A stretch of DNA of 64,000 nt from JAGVSV01 sp050952845 (GCA_050952845.1 JBMNLP010000001.1:868001-932000); one strand, 5' to 3'. Positions 49,510 to 57,785 are shown, counted from the stretch's first letter. Made by a program: numbers and translations. Notes: generated from the sequence alone by a model not told the origin.

Positions 49510-52500
49510 TTAAATAATGTGCACCACGTCGTTGCCGTGAAGCAGTTCCATCAGTTTCTCTTTGATGTCCGCAACATACTGATCCACATCTTCTTCGCTC
49601 TTCAGCTTGATGCTGTAGCCAAGGCCGCTGCGATACATGGTGGCCACCTTCTCCTGCGGGTTGTTTTCCACCATCAGCGCTTTCAGGTACTGCTGGCGGA
49701 TGCTGACAATCTGTATCTTCATGGCATCCAGCTGGATCAGGGTGGTTGCGTCCTGGGCGGCTTTTTTCTTTGCGGTAAGTGCTTCGTCGGCTTTCGTCAC
49801 AATGTTTTTCTGGTCATGCTCTGCCGTTTGATGAATTTCGGCCATGGCAGCCTGTATTTCCGCGTATACATCCTGCTTTTTGAGTGCTAAAAGCTGCCCG
49901 TGAACCATCTGCACTTTCTGGATCAGATCAGGCAGGTCGGCAATGTTCCGATATGGCTTGGACATGCCCAGGATGGTTCTAATCTCTGCAAGCGCTTGCG
50001 TGGCTTCCTGCTCAGCCTGCAGATAGTCGCCTTCAGCGGAAAGCCGGTTGAGCAGCGCCGCGGCGCTGTCAAAGATGGTTTTTTGATTTTTAAAGAAGGC
50101 AAGCACATTGGCCATGTCCTCGCTCAGATCAAGGAAATCATCACTCATGTCAACCATTTTGGTTAAAAGGGCGGTGTTGTCTTTCTTCTGAAAGAGCAGG
50201 CTGTTGCAAAGCTTGATGCCATGTTCCACAACGGACTGATCCGGATAGCTGCCGGATGCGTACTGATTATCCAGCAGGCTTTGCAGCTTATCCCGTTCCG
50301 CAGTAAAGCTGCTGAGCACATAGGCGATCAAGGTATCTTCATCAGAAGGCAGGTCCATGATGTTGAAGTATTCTTTTAAGAACTCGCGGGACTTTCTCAT
50401 CAGAGAGTCGGAGATGGCCGTCCTGCGGGTAACAAGCGTTTTGTCAATCTCCGTTTTTCTTCTTAGATAGTCGGGGATGCGCCTGTCCGTCGGCTGAATC
50501 ATGCTGCCGCTGTATTGGAGGGCAACCTTCTGAATGGAAATCAGCGAACAGATTACCGCCGCGATATCAATCTCACGCCAACCATAGGGAATGGCAGAAA
50601 AACGGCGCTGAATATCGCCCATGGAGGTGGGCAGCAGCTTCATCCCCTGAAGCTCAAGGAACTGATCCACTTCATCAACCGCTTCGGGGTTGTGGACAGC
50701 AGCACCGCCGCCAATGGTCAACTGCTTATTCGTGTTCGTGAGAATCTGCAGAAGCTCGCCATCGTTGTCAAAATTATGCCTGATGTAGCCAAGCTTGGAG
50801 TACACGCTTTCCACCAGGCCGGATAAAGCCGTCTCGATCTTATCTTTTACTGTCGTAGCTTTGACATCGCATATCTCTCCGAAAACATACACCTTTGCTT
50901 CAAGAATTGCCGAAGAAATATGTTCTTTGGCGGTTTTCTCATAAGCGGAAGCCTGCTGCTGTTTGCCGCGGATGATGTGCTGGATTGCCTCCGGAAACTG
51001 AGCGACATTGCGGCTCTTGACATATCTGCGAATCTTGGCCGCATTCTCCAGATCATCAAAGTAGGGATACTTATCGGAAAGCACAAGGATGGCTTCGTTA
51101 TCGACATTGGAGCGCATCAACAGTGTGTGATCCCCTACGGCATACAGGTCGGAAGCGACAGTCAGAATGCGCAGACGAATCGCACCTGTCAGCTGGCCGA
51201 TGGTTGTGTCGTCGATGATTTGATCATAGGGGAAGTCATACTTGCCGTATTTGAACTTCTTGCTGATATACAGATCGCCGAAGATGATTTGGGCGATAGA
51301 CTGTACAATGGTCGCACTGTCCACCGGCATTTTGCGGATGTCCCGTTCAATGTCCTGCTCATCGTCGGTTAAAAAGGTATAGGCATCGCCGTTTCTTGCG
51401 ACATAGTTCTGAGAGACCAGACGGTCAAGAGACTCCTGAATGGACTTGCGCATGTTGATTTTATCAGCCCGGATATCATCCACCATCAGGGTGGTAATGT
51501 TATCGACGTTTGACTTGATATCATCGACATAGCGGATCAGATACAGAAGCTTTAGGATGCTGACATCGTACTGTTCTATCCCGTCGTGGTTGTCCGCCGC
51601 CGTCTGGCAGCGGTCGATCACGCGGCGGATGGTGCTTTCAAGGAAGGTGTGAACGGTGTTATAGAACAGACTGAAAGGTACAAGCGCGTTCTCGTCCTTA
51701 TCCTGGACGGCCTGAGCCGCTTCCTGAAAGCCGGAAAGCATGGAACGCTCGCCGCCGGAAAGATGCTTGCCGGAGTTTCCATGCTTACGAATCTGGGCAA
51801 GAACGTTTTGCATCAGGCGGAACTGATAGGGCACAAAGGGATAGGTTTCCACAAAGTCGTACTCGCTTGTGTATCCCTTGAGGTCCAGCACGGCATCGTT
51901 GAAGGCGAACAAGTTCTTGAGAACCGCACTGTTTTTACTGTAGCTGAGCGCAAGCATATTAGCTGCGTTGTCGGTCTTGGCTAAAATACGCTTTTTGATG
52001 ACCTCATCAACAGAGGACGAGGACAGGCTAAGCCTGGTGTTAAAGCGTCCCTGAATCTTGGAGAAGTCATCACCGCTGATTTTGGTAATGGAGTCGATTG
52101 CCTCCTGACTGGTGACCATCACCCAAACACGCCCGCCGCACCTGGAGCCGATTTCTTCAACGATGGTCTGAAGGTTCAGCATCAGGCTCCCGTCAGCGCC
52201 GATGTACTGGCCGACCTCGTCCACCATAAACAGCAGGCGGAAATCCTTGCCCCTGGAATCGATGTACTCCTTGATCTCTTTCACAAGCTGCTCAATTGAA
52301 ATATCCGCCGTTTCCGTTCCGTTGAACCAGTTGCGGGCGGCCATTTCGCTCATGCCGAGTGTGTCGGTTAGTGCCTCCACAACGACGTCTTCGAAAAAAG
52401 AAAAGGCGGCGCGGGAATCCTCCCAGCTGTCGCCGTGAAGTTCCTCAAACTTGTTTTTAAACGCGTCCATCTTGCCGGAGCTTTCAATAAACTGCTCAAG

Positions 52501-52995
52501 TCTGGCAACCTTCAGGTCGTCCCCATAAAAGCCCCGGTATTCATAGAACACCTTGGCAAACACACGCAGGATCGCGGTCTTGTCCTTGTTGATAGGGCCC
52601 TTGGAATCAATATTAAACAGGATGGTATCCGTAGGAACATTCGCGCAGCGTTCAAGCAGAGCAAACATCATCGGATCATCAAACTTGTCGTAGAAATAGT
52701 CCACTGCCTTCTTCCCGGCAACCGTGTCATTGGAAAGGAGGTAGGACAAAATTTTCAAAAAGTGAGATTTACCGCTTCCAAAAAAGCCCGAAATCCAAAC
52801 CCCGATTTTATCGGTGGGATCACTCAATGACTTTTCATAGTTGCTCAAAAATGTGGTGAAATGCTTGCGCAGTTCGCGGGTGATGATGTACTCGCTCAGC
52901 TCCTGCTGGATGCTCTTTTCATCGTTTTGCGCAACCTTGATAACGCCATTGATTTCTCGATTAATATCGGACTTGTAGATGTGTTGCAGCCGCAT
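49510..52995 (-). CDS. brxC: BREX ATPase BrxC (PglY-like)
   Basis: A core BREX ATPase of 1161 residues. The start is set at ATG 52995, giving MRLQHIYKSDINREINGVIK, the usual BrxC N-terminus, with AAGGAG nine bases upstream. A GTG seven codons earlier overlaps the brxB stop. Walker A is GVWISGFFGSGKSHFLKILSYLL (about residues 70-77) and the Walker B region is FRLLFMVDEVGQYIGADGSLML near 255. The C-terminal third is helical, with long coiled segments (LDLSEDMANVLAFFKNQKTI and onward). BrxC is needed for both methylation and exclusion in studied systems. No disruption is visible. Confidence 0.94.
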   Translation of the reverse strand: MRLQHIYKSDINREINGVIKVAQNDEKSIQQELSEYIITRELRKHFTTFLSNYEKSLSDPTDKIGVWISGFFGSGKSHFLKILSYLLSNDTVAGKKAVDYFYDKFDDPMMFALLERCANVPTDTILFNIDSKGPINKDKTAILRVFAKVFYEYRGFYGDDLKVARLEQFIESSGKMDAFKNKFEELHGDSWEDSRAAFSFFEDVVVEALTDTLGMSEMAARNWFNGTETADISIEQLVKEIKEYIDSRGKDFRLLFMVDEVGQYIGADGSLMLNLQTIVEEIGSRCGGRVWVMVTSQEAIDSITKISGDDFSKIQGRFNTRLSLSSSSVDEVIKKRILAKTDNAANMLALSYSKNSAVLKNLFAFNDAVLDLKGYTSEYDFVETYPFVPYQFRLMQNVLAQIRKHGNSGKHLSGGERSMLSGFQEAAQAVQDKDENALVPFSLFYNTVHTFLESTIRRVIDRCQTAADNHDGIEQYDVSILKLLYLIRYVDDIKSNVDNITTLMVDDIRADKINMRKSIQESLDRLVSQNYVARNGDAYTFLTDDEQDIERDIRKMPVDSATIVQSIAQIIFGDLYISKKFKYGKYDFPYDQIIDDTTIGQLTGAIRLRILTVASDLYAVGDHTLLMRSNVDNEAILVLSDKYPYFDDLENAAKIRRYVKSRNVAQFPEAIQHIIRGKQQQASAYEKTAKEHISSAILEAKVYVFGEICDVKATTVKDKIETALSGLVESVYSKLGYIRHNFDNDGELLQILTNTNKQLTIGGGAAVHNPEAVDEVDQFLELQGMKLLPTSMGDIQRRFSAIPYGWREIDIAAVICSLISIQKVALQYSGSMIQPTDRRIPDYLRRKTEIDKTLVTRRTAISDSLMRKSREFLKEYFNIMDLPSDEDTLIAYVLSSFTAERDKLQSLLDNQYASGSYPDQSVVEHGIKLCNSLLFQKKDNTALLTKMVDMSDDFLDLSEDMANVLAFFKNQKTIFDSAAALLNRLSAEGDYLQAEQEATQALAEIRTILGMSKPYRNIADLPDLIQKVQMVHGQLLALKKQDVYAEIQAAMAEIHQTAEHDQKNIVTKADEALTAKKKAAQDATTLIQLDAMKIQIVSIRQQYLKALMVENNPQEKVATMYRSGLGYSIKLKSEEDVDQYVADIKEKLMELLHGNDVVHII

Positions 52996-53012
52996 TCTAT
53001 ACTTCTCCTTAC

Positions 53013-53570
53013 TCACAGTAAATTAAAGGCACGATAGTAATGGCCATCCAAAAACTTGCCAAACAAATCAAGGTCCTGACCGTTAAACGTTCCCGGATAC
53101 AGCATCAGAATCGGTATGTCCGAAAAGATGTGCTGGATGTTATCCAGAATTTTATGGGAGCGCATGAAGGGATACACTTTCCCGACTCCGGTTATTAAGA
53201 GTATGTCGCCTTTTTGGTGCGGTTCGTACTTCATTTTTTCGACAAAGGCTTCCGGTGTCGCGACTTTCTGAAGCTGCTTGGAAAGATACTCTTTGCCTTT
53301 TCGCTCTTCCATGCCGGGGATGCTTTTTAGGATGCGTTTCTCTTCGCATATTTCCAGGAATATCTTGTATAGATCACGCTCAACTAATCGATAAGGCACA
53401 TCAGTTTTTGACTTTAGGTTTTCAAAATATGCTCTGACCGTCAGTTCGTCTTTCGGCTCATAGCAGAAAACATGAATCCCGACCTCGTTGGACAAGCCTT
53501 TGTTTGTGAGGAAGGATTCTTCGGAAAGCCTTGAAGAGACTTTGTTCAGGCGATTCATAACATTGTCCAT
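53013..53570 (-). CDS. brxB: BREX protein BrxB (DUF1788)
   Basis: A 185-residue DUF1788 protein that in known systems contacts PglZ and is required for BREX activity. Features: MDNVMNRLNKVSSRLSEESF at the N-terminus, VGIHVFCYEPKDELTVRAYF, LLITGVGKVYPFMRSHKILDNIQ and IPILMLYPGTFNGQDLDLFGKF near the C-terminus, the last being a typical BrxB signature. ATG 53570, with AAGGGG nine bases upstream and 11 bases after brxA, is chosen over longer in-frame extensions that run back into brxA. Its stop overlaps the possible GTG start of brxC. Confidence 0.92.
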   Translation of the reverse strand: MDNVMNRLNKVSSRLSEESFLTNKGLSNEVGIHVFCYEPKDELTVRAYFENLKSKTDVPYRLVERDLYKIFLEICEEKRILKSIPGMEERKGKEYLSKQLQKVATPEAFVEKMKYEPHQKGDILLITGVGKVYPFMRSHKILDNIQHIFSDIPILMLYPGTFNGQDLDLFGKFLDGHYYRAFNLL

Positions 53571-53581
53571 ACTCGCACCCC

Positions 53582-54229
53582 TTATCTGAAGCAGTTGAAT
53601 GCAGGCAAGGCTGCCAAGTTTCCTGCTTCGCGGATTGCATCTTCCAGTTCCGGCTCGATTGATATCAGGTTTAATTGAGTTGACCGCGTCGAATCGATAT
53701 ATCCGCATTCAACCAATGTTTTTGTCAGCACTTGTTTGATTTTATTGATTGTGGCATCGCTCCATGACGCGACCAAATCATTCTGCTCCTGCAGCCTGAA
53801 GAATAATAGATGAAGGTCCTTTTTTCCAAACTCAAACTCCTGCGTTCTATATTTTTCCGCGATGACCGTGGTCATAAAGTCCCATACGATACGGTTGTAT
53901 TTCATCATCGCGTACAGGTTGATCTGCTTAGCCACTTCCGCAGATGAATTTGCAAGATGATAAACAAGGTTATCAGACTCCAAGGCATCAATTCGCTTGA
54001 AGCACGTATTTGCAATGGATGAAATCATTCGCTCAGTGGGAAACTGGAAAAGGTTTTCATCTTTTATTTTTTTTAACACTTCTTCTCGATTCAAGCCTTG
54101 CAGAAGAAGCGTTGCGACAATCCTTATTTCAAAGAACAAAAACTGTTCTCTTGTTAATCCGCCGTTATAGTCTGGTTTCATCATGTTTTCCTTTACAGGT
54201 TTCCAGTATTTTTCGCATCTGATCGTCAT
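53582..54229 (-). CDS. brxA: BREX protein BrxA (DUF1819)
   Basis: A 215-residue DUF1819 protein, the first canonical gene of the BREX operon. The known structure is a small helical DNA-binding protein. Visible features: YNGGLTREQFLFFEIRIVATLLLQGLNREEVLKKI near residues 20-55, then a helical middle (NLVYHLANSSAEVAKQINLYAMMKYNRIVWDFM) and KIKQVLTKTLVECGYID near the end. ATG 54229 has AGAGG about 7 bases upstream; an internal ATG pair 14 codons later is also possible. It starts 25 bases after the regulator gene stop. Confidence 0.9.
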   Translation of the reverse strand: MTIRCEKYWKPVKENMMKPDYNGGLTREQFLFFEIRIVATLLLQGLNREEVLKKIKDENLFQFPTERMISSIANTCFKRIDALESDNLVYHLANSSAEVAKQINLYAMMKYNRIVWDFMTTVIAEKYRTQEFEFGKKDLHLLFFRLQEQNDLVASWSDATINKIKQVLTKTLVECGYIDSTRSTQLNLISIEPELEDAIREAGNLAALPAFNCFR

Positions 54230-54254
54230 CGCGTTTCCTCTTGATTCTTCGGCA

Positions 54255-54461
54255 TTAAACTTCCATTTCATCGTAAACAAACGGGATTTTATTCTTCTTG
54301 AATAAGGCTTTAATTGCGTCGAGAATAATCGGTGTGGGCATATGATGCCCATTCTCGTACCTGTTAATGGTAGAAAAACTTACATGCAGTTCTTTTCCGA
54401 GTTCTGCTTGCGTTATGCCAAACTGCTTCCTAGCAGCTCTCAATGCTGTCGGGAAATCCAT
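54255..54461 (-). CDS. Xre/Cro-type HTH regulator, first gene of the BREX operon
   Basis: A 68-residue helix-turn-helix protein: MDFPTALRAARKQFGITQAELGKELHVSFSTINRYENG, the standard HTH_3 pattern, with the recognition helix around VSFSTINRYE. The tail KNKIPFVYDEMEV is short. The start at 54461 has GGAGGG ten bases upstream; a GTG eight bases nearer is too close to that site. It precedes brxA and lies directly below a promoter whose -10 box is covered by a perfect palindrome, so autoregulation of the whole operon is likely. It is not of the WYL-type BrxR class found with many BREX loci. Confidence 0.85.
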   Translation of the reverse strand: MDFPTALRAARKQFGITQAELGKELHVSFSTINRYENGHHMPTPIILDAIKALFKKNKIPFVYDEMEV

Positions 54462-54484
54462 ACTCTTCACTCCCTCCGCATCCA

Positions 54485-54513
54485 ATCATAGCACTTGCTA
54501 TAAAAATTGTACA
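54485..54513 (-). promoter_or_regulatory. BREX operon promoter with operator palindrome
   Basis: On the minus strand TGTACA (54508-54513) and TATGAT (54485-54490) are 17 bases apart, a good sigma-A promoter about 25 bases before the regulator start. The palindrome ATAGCA-AG-TGCTAT (54488-54501) overlaps the -10 box and spacer, the expected place for an Xre-type repressor to bind. Confidence 0.7.
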
Positions 54514-54853
54514 GAAAAATCTCAAAAACCTACAAGGAAGCTTCCACAAAAGCAAAACCGCAGCCAGACGCTCACGGTTTCCTACAGAGTTGGTCACAAA
54601 GCAGGTTTAATACAGCGTACTTGAATTCTCTTCTGTTTAGCATACTCTACTTGTTCCTTGCACATATTTATGCGCAATATCCCAAAGTGTCCTTGTTTTT
54701 CAACAAAACAGCTCACTGTGACGTATTCGATTATTCTCACCTTCATCATATAAGGCATCTGGCTTCGAAAGGTGGTTTGATGCCTTTTTCTATATTGGAA
54801 GCTCATGATGTGAAGAATTTTGGCGATACTTGGTTCAAAATAGACAGTTCATT
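54514..54853. other. Intergenic region upstream of the BREX operon
   Basis: About 340 bases with no convincing gene. A 70-codon minus-strand frame (54594-54806) lacks a ribosome-binding site and any recognised motif. The stretch probably holds decayed mobile-element DNA between the BREX promoter and the transposase fragment. Confidence 0.4.
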
Positions 54854-55207
54854 CTTGAGTTTCCCGTAAGGTTTGATAACATCCGTGTCGTCTACATACA
54901 CAGGACCATCTGCCCTGACCATGTCCTTTACCATGGTCAGGTAATTGTTGATTGCCTGCTCAGGAATGTCCTCGGCCAGCTTGCGGGCCATGCGCTCAAC
55001 GGTGTTCACCTTCAGGATGTCTTCACGCAGCACATCGGCAAAACGTGATAGAATACAGCTGCCTGATGCCAGAATGCCGTAGATGACGTCCGCGATGAAT
55101 GTCCGCCAGCTCCTGGACGTCCCGCGGCTGATGTGTCCTGCAAAAGACAAAATGGACCTTTTCATTTGGTAAGTATCTGTGGTAATATGTCGCATGAGGA
55201 GCCTCCT
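54854..55207 (-). pseudogene. Truncated IS4-like transposase, fragment copy 2
   Basis: The inverted counterpart of 34805-35157, about 95% identical by eye, with an intact ATG at 55195 and an unshifted frame: MRHITTDTYQMKRSILSFAG through DGPVYVDDTDVIKPYGK. Homology ends at GGGAAACTCAAG, exactly where copy 1 ends, although the following sequences differ. A stop follows at 54803. The 5' side extends about 60 AT-rich bases (to about 55265) that probably contain the original promoter and IS end. Catalytic residues beyond the first acidic pair are missing, so it is non-functional. Confidence 0.82.
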
Positions 55208-55418
55208 TGGTTTTGTTTAGTCGGATTTTTACGTCCATATTAATTCTACTATAAAAACCAAAAAGGTTCCTCATTTTAATGTGAAAATTTGCATGTTTTT
55301 GTCTTCTTTTAGGCGAACTTTGTCGTTTCCCCCTTTGGCTGCTGTAAACAATCTGCCCTCACGACATTTCCTGACCTTTCCTCGCATCTCAATACGGAAA
55401 CTCAATGCGAAAATAATC

Positions 55419-55447
55419 TTGCTACTTCGTTCAGAGGATGATAGAAT
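55419..55447 (+). promoter_or_regulatory. Probable promoter of the island MFS gene
   Basis: TTGCTA (55419-55424) and TAGAAT (55442-55447) with a 17-base spacer, 90 bases before the MFS start. Confidence 0.5.
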
Positions 55448-55536
55448 CACACGGACGCTTCGTAAAAAGATCGAGGATGTCGCTGTGCGCTACTGACGTA
55501 GTTTGAAGCACAGAGCAGTTCCTGGGGGCAGACGGT

Positions 55537-56922
55537 ATGAAGTTGCAACGGCCGACGCTGTTCTTTGAACACGAAAACCTGGACCAGGGCATTATCCGCA
55601 ATTTAAAATTAATGCTTTGGGCAACAGCTTTTCAAAGCATTTCCGGCAATATACTCGGTGGGGTTGTTTATACTGGCTATTGGAGAAAGCTCGGCGCAAG
55701 TGACTTCATGTATGGGTTGATTGTCGGTTGCCCGTCGATCTTTGTGCTGCTGCAGTTCGTGGCGTCATTGATTCTGGAAAAAACAAGGGCGCGGCGAAAG
55801 CTGTTTTTGGTTGTTACATTTCTCGATCGCTTCCGCTGGATCCCTTTTGCGCTGATCCCCTATATCATTCCAATGGAACAGCAGCAGGCACGCTTGATTG
55901 CATCAATGGCTATTGTCTTCATAGCGGCGTGCATCGGCTCGTTAGGCTCGGTCAGCGCAGCTTCCATCACCAATGCTGTACTTCCTATCAAAATCCGGGG
56001 CAGATATTTTACTACAGAAAACATGATTAGTTCCTGGATCGGTTTTTTCTGTGCGGCAGCAATCGGATGGGTTTTGGACAGCATGGCTGGCTTGACAGGA
56101 TATTCTCTGCTCTTTATCGTTGCTGCAGTCACAGGCTTGATTTATTTTTTCTTCTGGCTGCGCGTGGATATTCCTCCCATGACGGAAACGGAAACAGTAC
56201 ATCGCTGCACCATTCCGTTAATGTTGAAGGAGGTGCTAAAGGATAAGAATTATGTGAAGTTTACAACTTTTGCCGCTATCCGCTCTTTTGGACTCAATAT
56301 GGCGATACCCTATTTCGTGGTGTATTTGCTCTCTGACTATATGCAGATGACCAATACACAGCTTGTCTGGTTCTGGTACAATACAGCGTTTGTGACACGC
56401 GTGCTTTTCCTGATGCCATGGGGACGGGCGCTGGACAGGTATGGCAGCAAGCCCGTGTTGAAACTGGGAGGTTTTTTTACTTCGATTATGCCGATGATGT
56501 GGTTGTTCATTGGGAAGGGCATGATCGGCTGGGTATCTGTAGCGGCTTGCTGCAGTGGCGTCTCGCTGGTTGCTTGTGAGTATGCCTGTACCAACCTATT
56601 CTATTCACAAGCCAAGGGCAAGAACAAATCAGCTTACTATGCCTATTACAACATTGTCGTCACGCTTGTTGGAGCAGCATTAGGAACAGCCGTCGGGGGG
56701 TGGTTGTTGGATTATGTGTTCATTCATTTTGAAGGATTTAACCTGTCGATTGGCGGTTGGAGGCTGAACAGATACAATTATTTTTTGGCTTTTAATTCAT
56801 TGGTTCGCTTTTTCCCATTCGTTTTTCTGCTGCCTCGGTTCAATGAGGAAGGCGCCATTTCATTCTCTTTTATGATCCGCGACATATTCGCAAGACTACG
56901 TGCTAAATTGCGAGGCACCTGA
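55537..56922 (+). CDS. MFS transporter of the island
   Basis: A 461-residue major facilitator protein with 12 predicted membrane helices. The N-terminal half begins MKLQRPTLFFEHENLDQGIIRNLKLMLWAT and has YGLIVGCPSIFVLLQFVASLILEKTRARRKLFL, the loop 2-3 region of the MFS. The second half has VLFLMPWGRALDRYGSKPVLKLGG, the matching loop 8-9. The substrate is unknown; relatives are often annotated as uncharacterised exporters near carbohydrate genes. It has intermediate GC and lies between the transposase fragment and the MITE-like repeat, so it may be cargo of the island. Its ribosome-binding site, CTGGGGGCAG, is weak. Confidence 0.82.
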   Translation: MKLQRPTLFFEHENLDQGIIRNLKLMLWATAFQSISGNILGGVVYTGYWRKLGASDFMYGLIVGCPSIFVLLQFVASLILEKTRARRKLFLVVTFLDRFRWIPFALIPYIIPMEQQQARLIASMAIVFIAACIGSLGSVSAASITNAVLPIKIRGRYFTTENMISSWIGFFCAAAIGWVLDSMAGLTGYSLLFIVAAVTGLIYFFFWLRVDIPPMTETETVHRCTIPLMLKEVLKDKNYVKFTTFAAIRSFGLNMAIPYFVVYLLSDYMQMTNTQLVWFWYNTAFVTRVLFLMPWGRALDRYGSKPVLKLGGFFTSIMPMMWLFIGKGMIGWVSVAACCSGVSLVACEYACTNLFYSQAKGKNKSAYYAYYNIVVTLVGAALGTAVGGWLLDYVFIHFEGFNLSIGGWRLNRYNYFLAFNSLVRFFPFVFLLPRFNEEGAISFSFMIRDIFARLRAKLRGT

Positions 56923-57038
56923 GTGGATGGAAAAGACAGACAAAGTTGTCCTGATCCTCCGCCCGGTAAACCCTTGTCTAGGGTATTGCATCAAGCGGCT
57001 TTTCTTGTATTCTTTCGTCATCTGGAATGGAGGAAATA

Positions 57039-57200
57039 ATACCAACTCCAAACATGAACGCATCGTCGTGCCGGGTCTTTTGTCTTGCAGCATTGTCGAC
57101 TGCTCGGTCAGCGTAGCGCTGCTACGCTTCCCTCATCTGCTCCTTGCTGCAGGCCAAAATCCCTCGACCCTTTGGATGCATTAATGTTTTATGTTGGTAT
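57039..57200. repeat. 162-bp MITE-like dispersed repeat, copy 2
   Basis: Same length, orientation and ends (ATACCAAC and GTTGGTAT) as copy 1 at 15162-15323, with 10 scattered mismatches. The central hairpin AGCGTAGC/GCTACGCT is identical in both copies. It lies in the 345-base gap between the MFS gene and tRNA-Arg, which holds nothing else apart from the outer part of the island repeat. Confidence 0.75.
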
Positions 57201-57267
57201 AATATACACAAGGAGAGAAACGTGATGCGCAAACAAAACCGCAGAACCATTGATTCTACGGTGGTTG

Positions 57268-57343
57268 TGGCACTCCCGGTGCGAATCGAACGCACGACCC
57301 CTCGCTTAGGAGGCGAGTGCTCTATCCCCTGAGCTACGGGAGC
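57268..57343 (-). tRNA. tRNA-Arg (CCT)
   Basis: A complete cloverleaf of 76 bases on the minus strand. The acceptor GCTCCCG pairs with CGGGAGT, the anticodon stem is CTCGC/GCGAG with loop CTCCTAA (anticodon CCT), the T loop is GTTCGATTC, and CCA is encoded. Its 3' 47 bases are repeated at 34765, marking it as the likely integration target of the island, which lies on its 3' side as expected. Confidence 0.94.
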
Positions 57344-57461
57344 AAAGGCAGAACACATTGTAGCACAGGCGTATTTAATCCGCAATATCGCAAAAAACCG
57401 CACAGCCGCTGCACAGCCAGAATACTCTCGGAGATTTTCTGCAAAATACCTCTATTTCCCA

Positions 57462-57517
57462 TTGACAGTTGAATACTTGTTCAACTATAATGTAACAACA
57501 GTTGAACGGCTGTTCAA
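57462..57517 (+). promoter_or_regulatory. Metal-responsive promoter with two operator palindromes
   Basis: TTGACA (57462-57467) and TATAAT (57486-57491) are exact consensus boxes with an 18-base spacer. The spacer itself is the dyad GTTGAA-TACTTG-TTCAAC. A second dyad, TTGAAC-GGCT-GTTCAA (57502-57517), lies just downstream of the expected start point, inside a longer imperfect palindrome. The half-sites resemble those of ArsR/SmtB/CadC-family repressors, which fits a zinc/cadmium export operon. No such regulator gene is in the window. Confidence 0.8.
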
Positions 57518-57563
57518 TTGTTGTGAAGGATCTCATGATATTTTGAGGATACGGGAGGCGGGT

Positions 57564-57785
57564 ATGACAAAGGTATTTAGGCTGGAGGGGCTCGGCTGTG
57601 CCGATTGTGCGGCAAAGATCGAGCGGGGTATCGCGCGGGTACGGGGTGTGACGGGTGCATCGGTCAATTTGATCACCCAGAAACTTTTTATTGAGTACGA
57701 CACCAGCCTGGCGCCGGACATAGCGGAGCAGGCTGCGCGCATTGTGCGCAAGCACGAGCCCGACGTGAAAGTCACCGCCCTATGA
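57564..57785 (+). CDS. Stand-alone heavy-metal-associated (HMA) domain protein
   Basis: A 73-residue copper-chaperone-like ferredoxin fold: MTKVFRLEGLGCADCAAKIERGIARVRGV with the metal-binding GLGCADC, then ASVNLITQKLFIEYD. It probably hands Zn or Cd to the P-type ATPase encoded next, which lacks its own N-terminal HMA domain. So a domain usually fused to the pump is supplied separately. ATG 57564, with GGGAGG seven bases upstream, is preferred to in-frame codons further up that overlap the operator region. Overlaps the ATPase gene (ATGA). Confidence 0.88.
   Translation: MTKVFRLEGLGCADCAAKIERGIARVRGVTGASVNLITQKLFIEYDTSLAPDIAEQAARIVRKHEPDVKVTAL

Larger units (their letters stand above)
34765..57314. 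mobile_element. Genomic island at tRNA-Arg(CCT) carrying BREX type 1
   Basis: A segment of about 22.5 kb lies between two identical 47-bp copies of the 3' part of tRNA-Arg(CCT): 34765-34811, a fragment, and 57268-57314, inside the intact gene. It has lower GC than the core genes on each side. It contains a relaxase remnant of integrative conjugative element type, transposase fragments at both ends in inverted orientation, the BREX operon, an MFS transporter and a MITE-like repeat. No integrase is present, so the island looks immobilised. An alternative is that the left boundary was made by a microhomology join at AGGAGGC, shared by the tRNA and the transposase gene, rather than by site-specific recombination. 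Confidence 0.7.

Noticed and set aside
54594..54806. 70-codon minus-strand frame upstream of the BREX operon
   Set aside because: No ribosome-binding site, no recognised motif and no neighbour coupling; probably chance.
34805..57314. Complete integrative conjugative element or prophage
   Set aside because: Only a relaxase C-terminal relic is present. There is no integrase, coupling protein, type IV secretion gene or phage structural gene.
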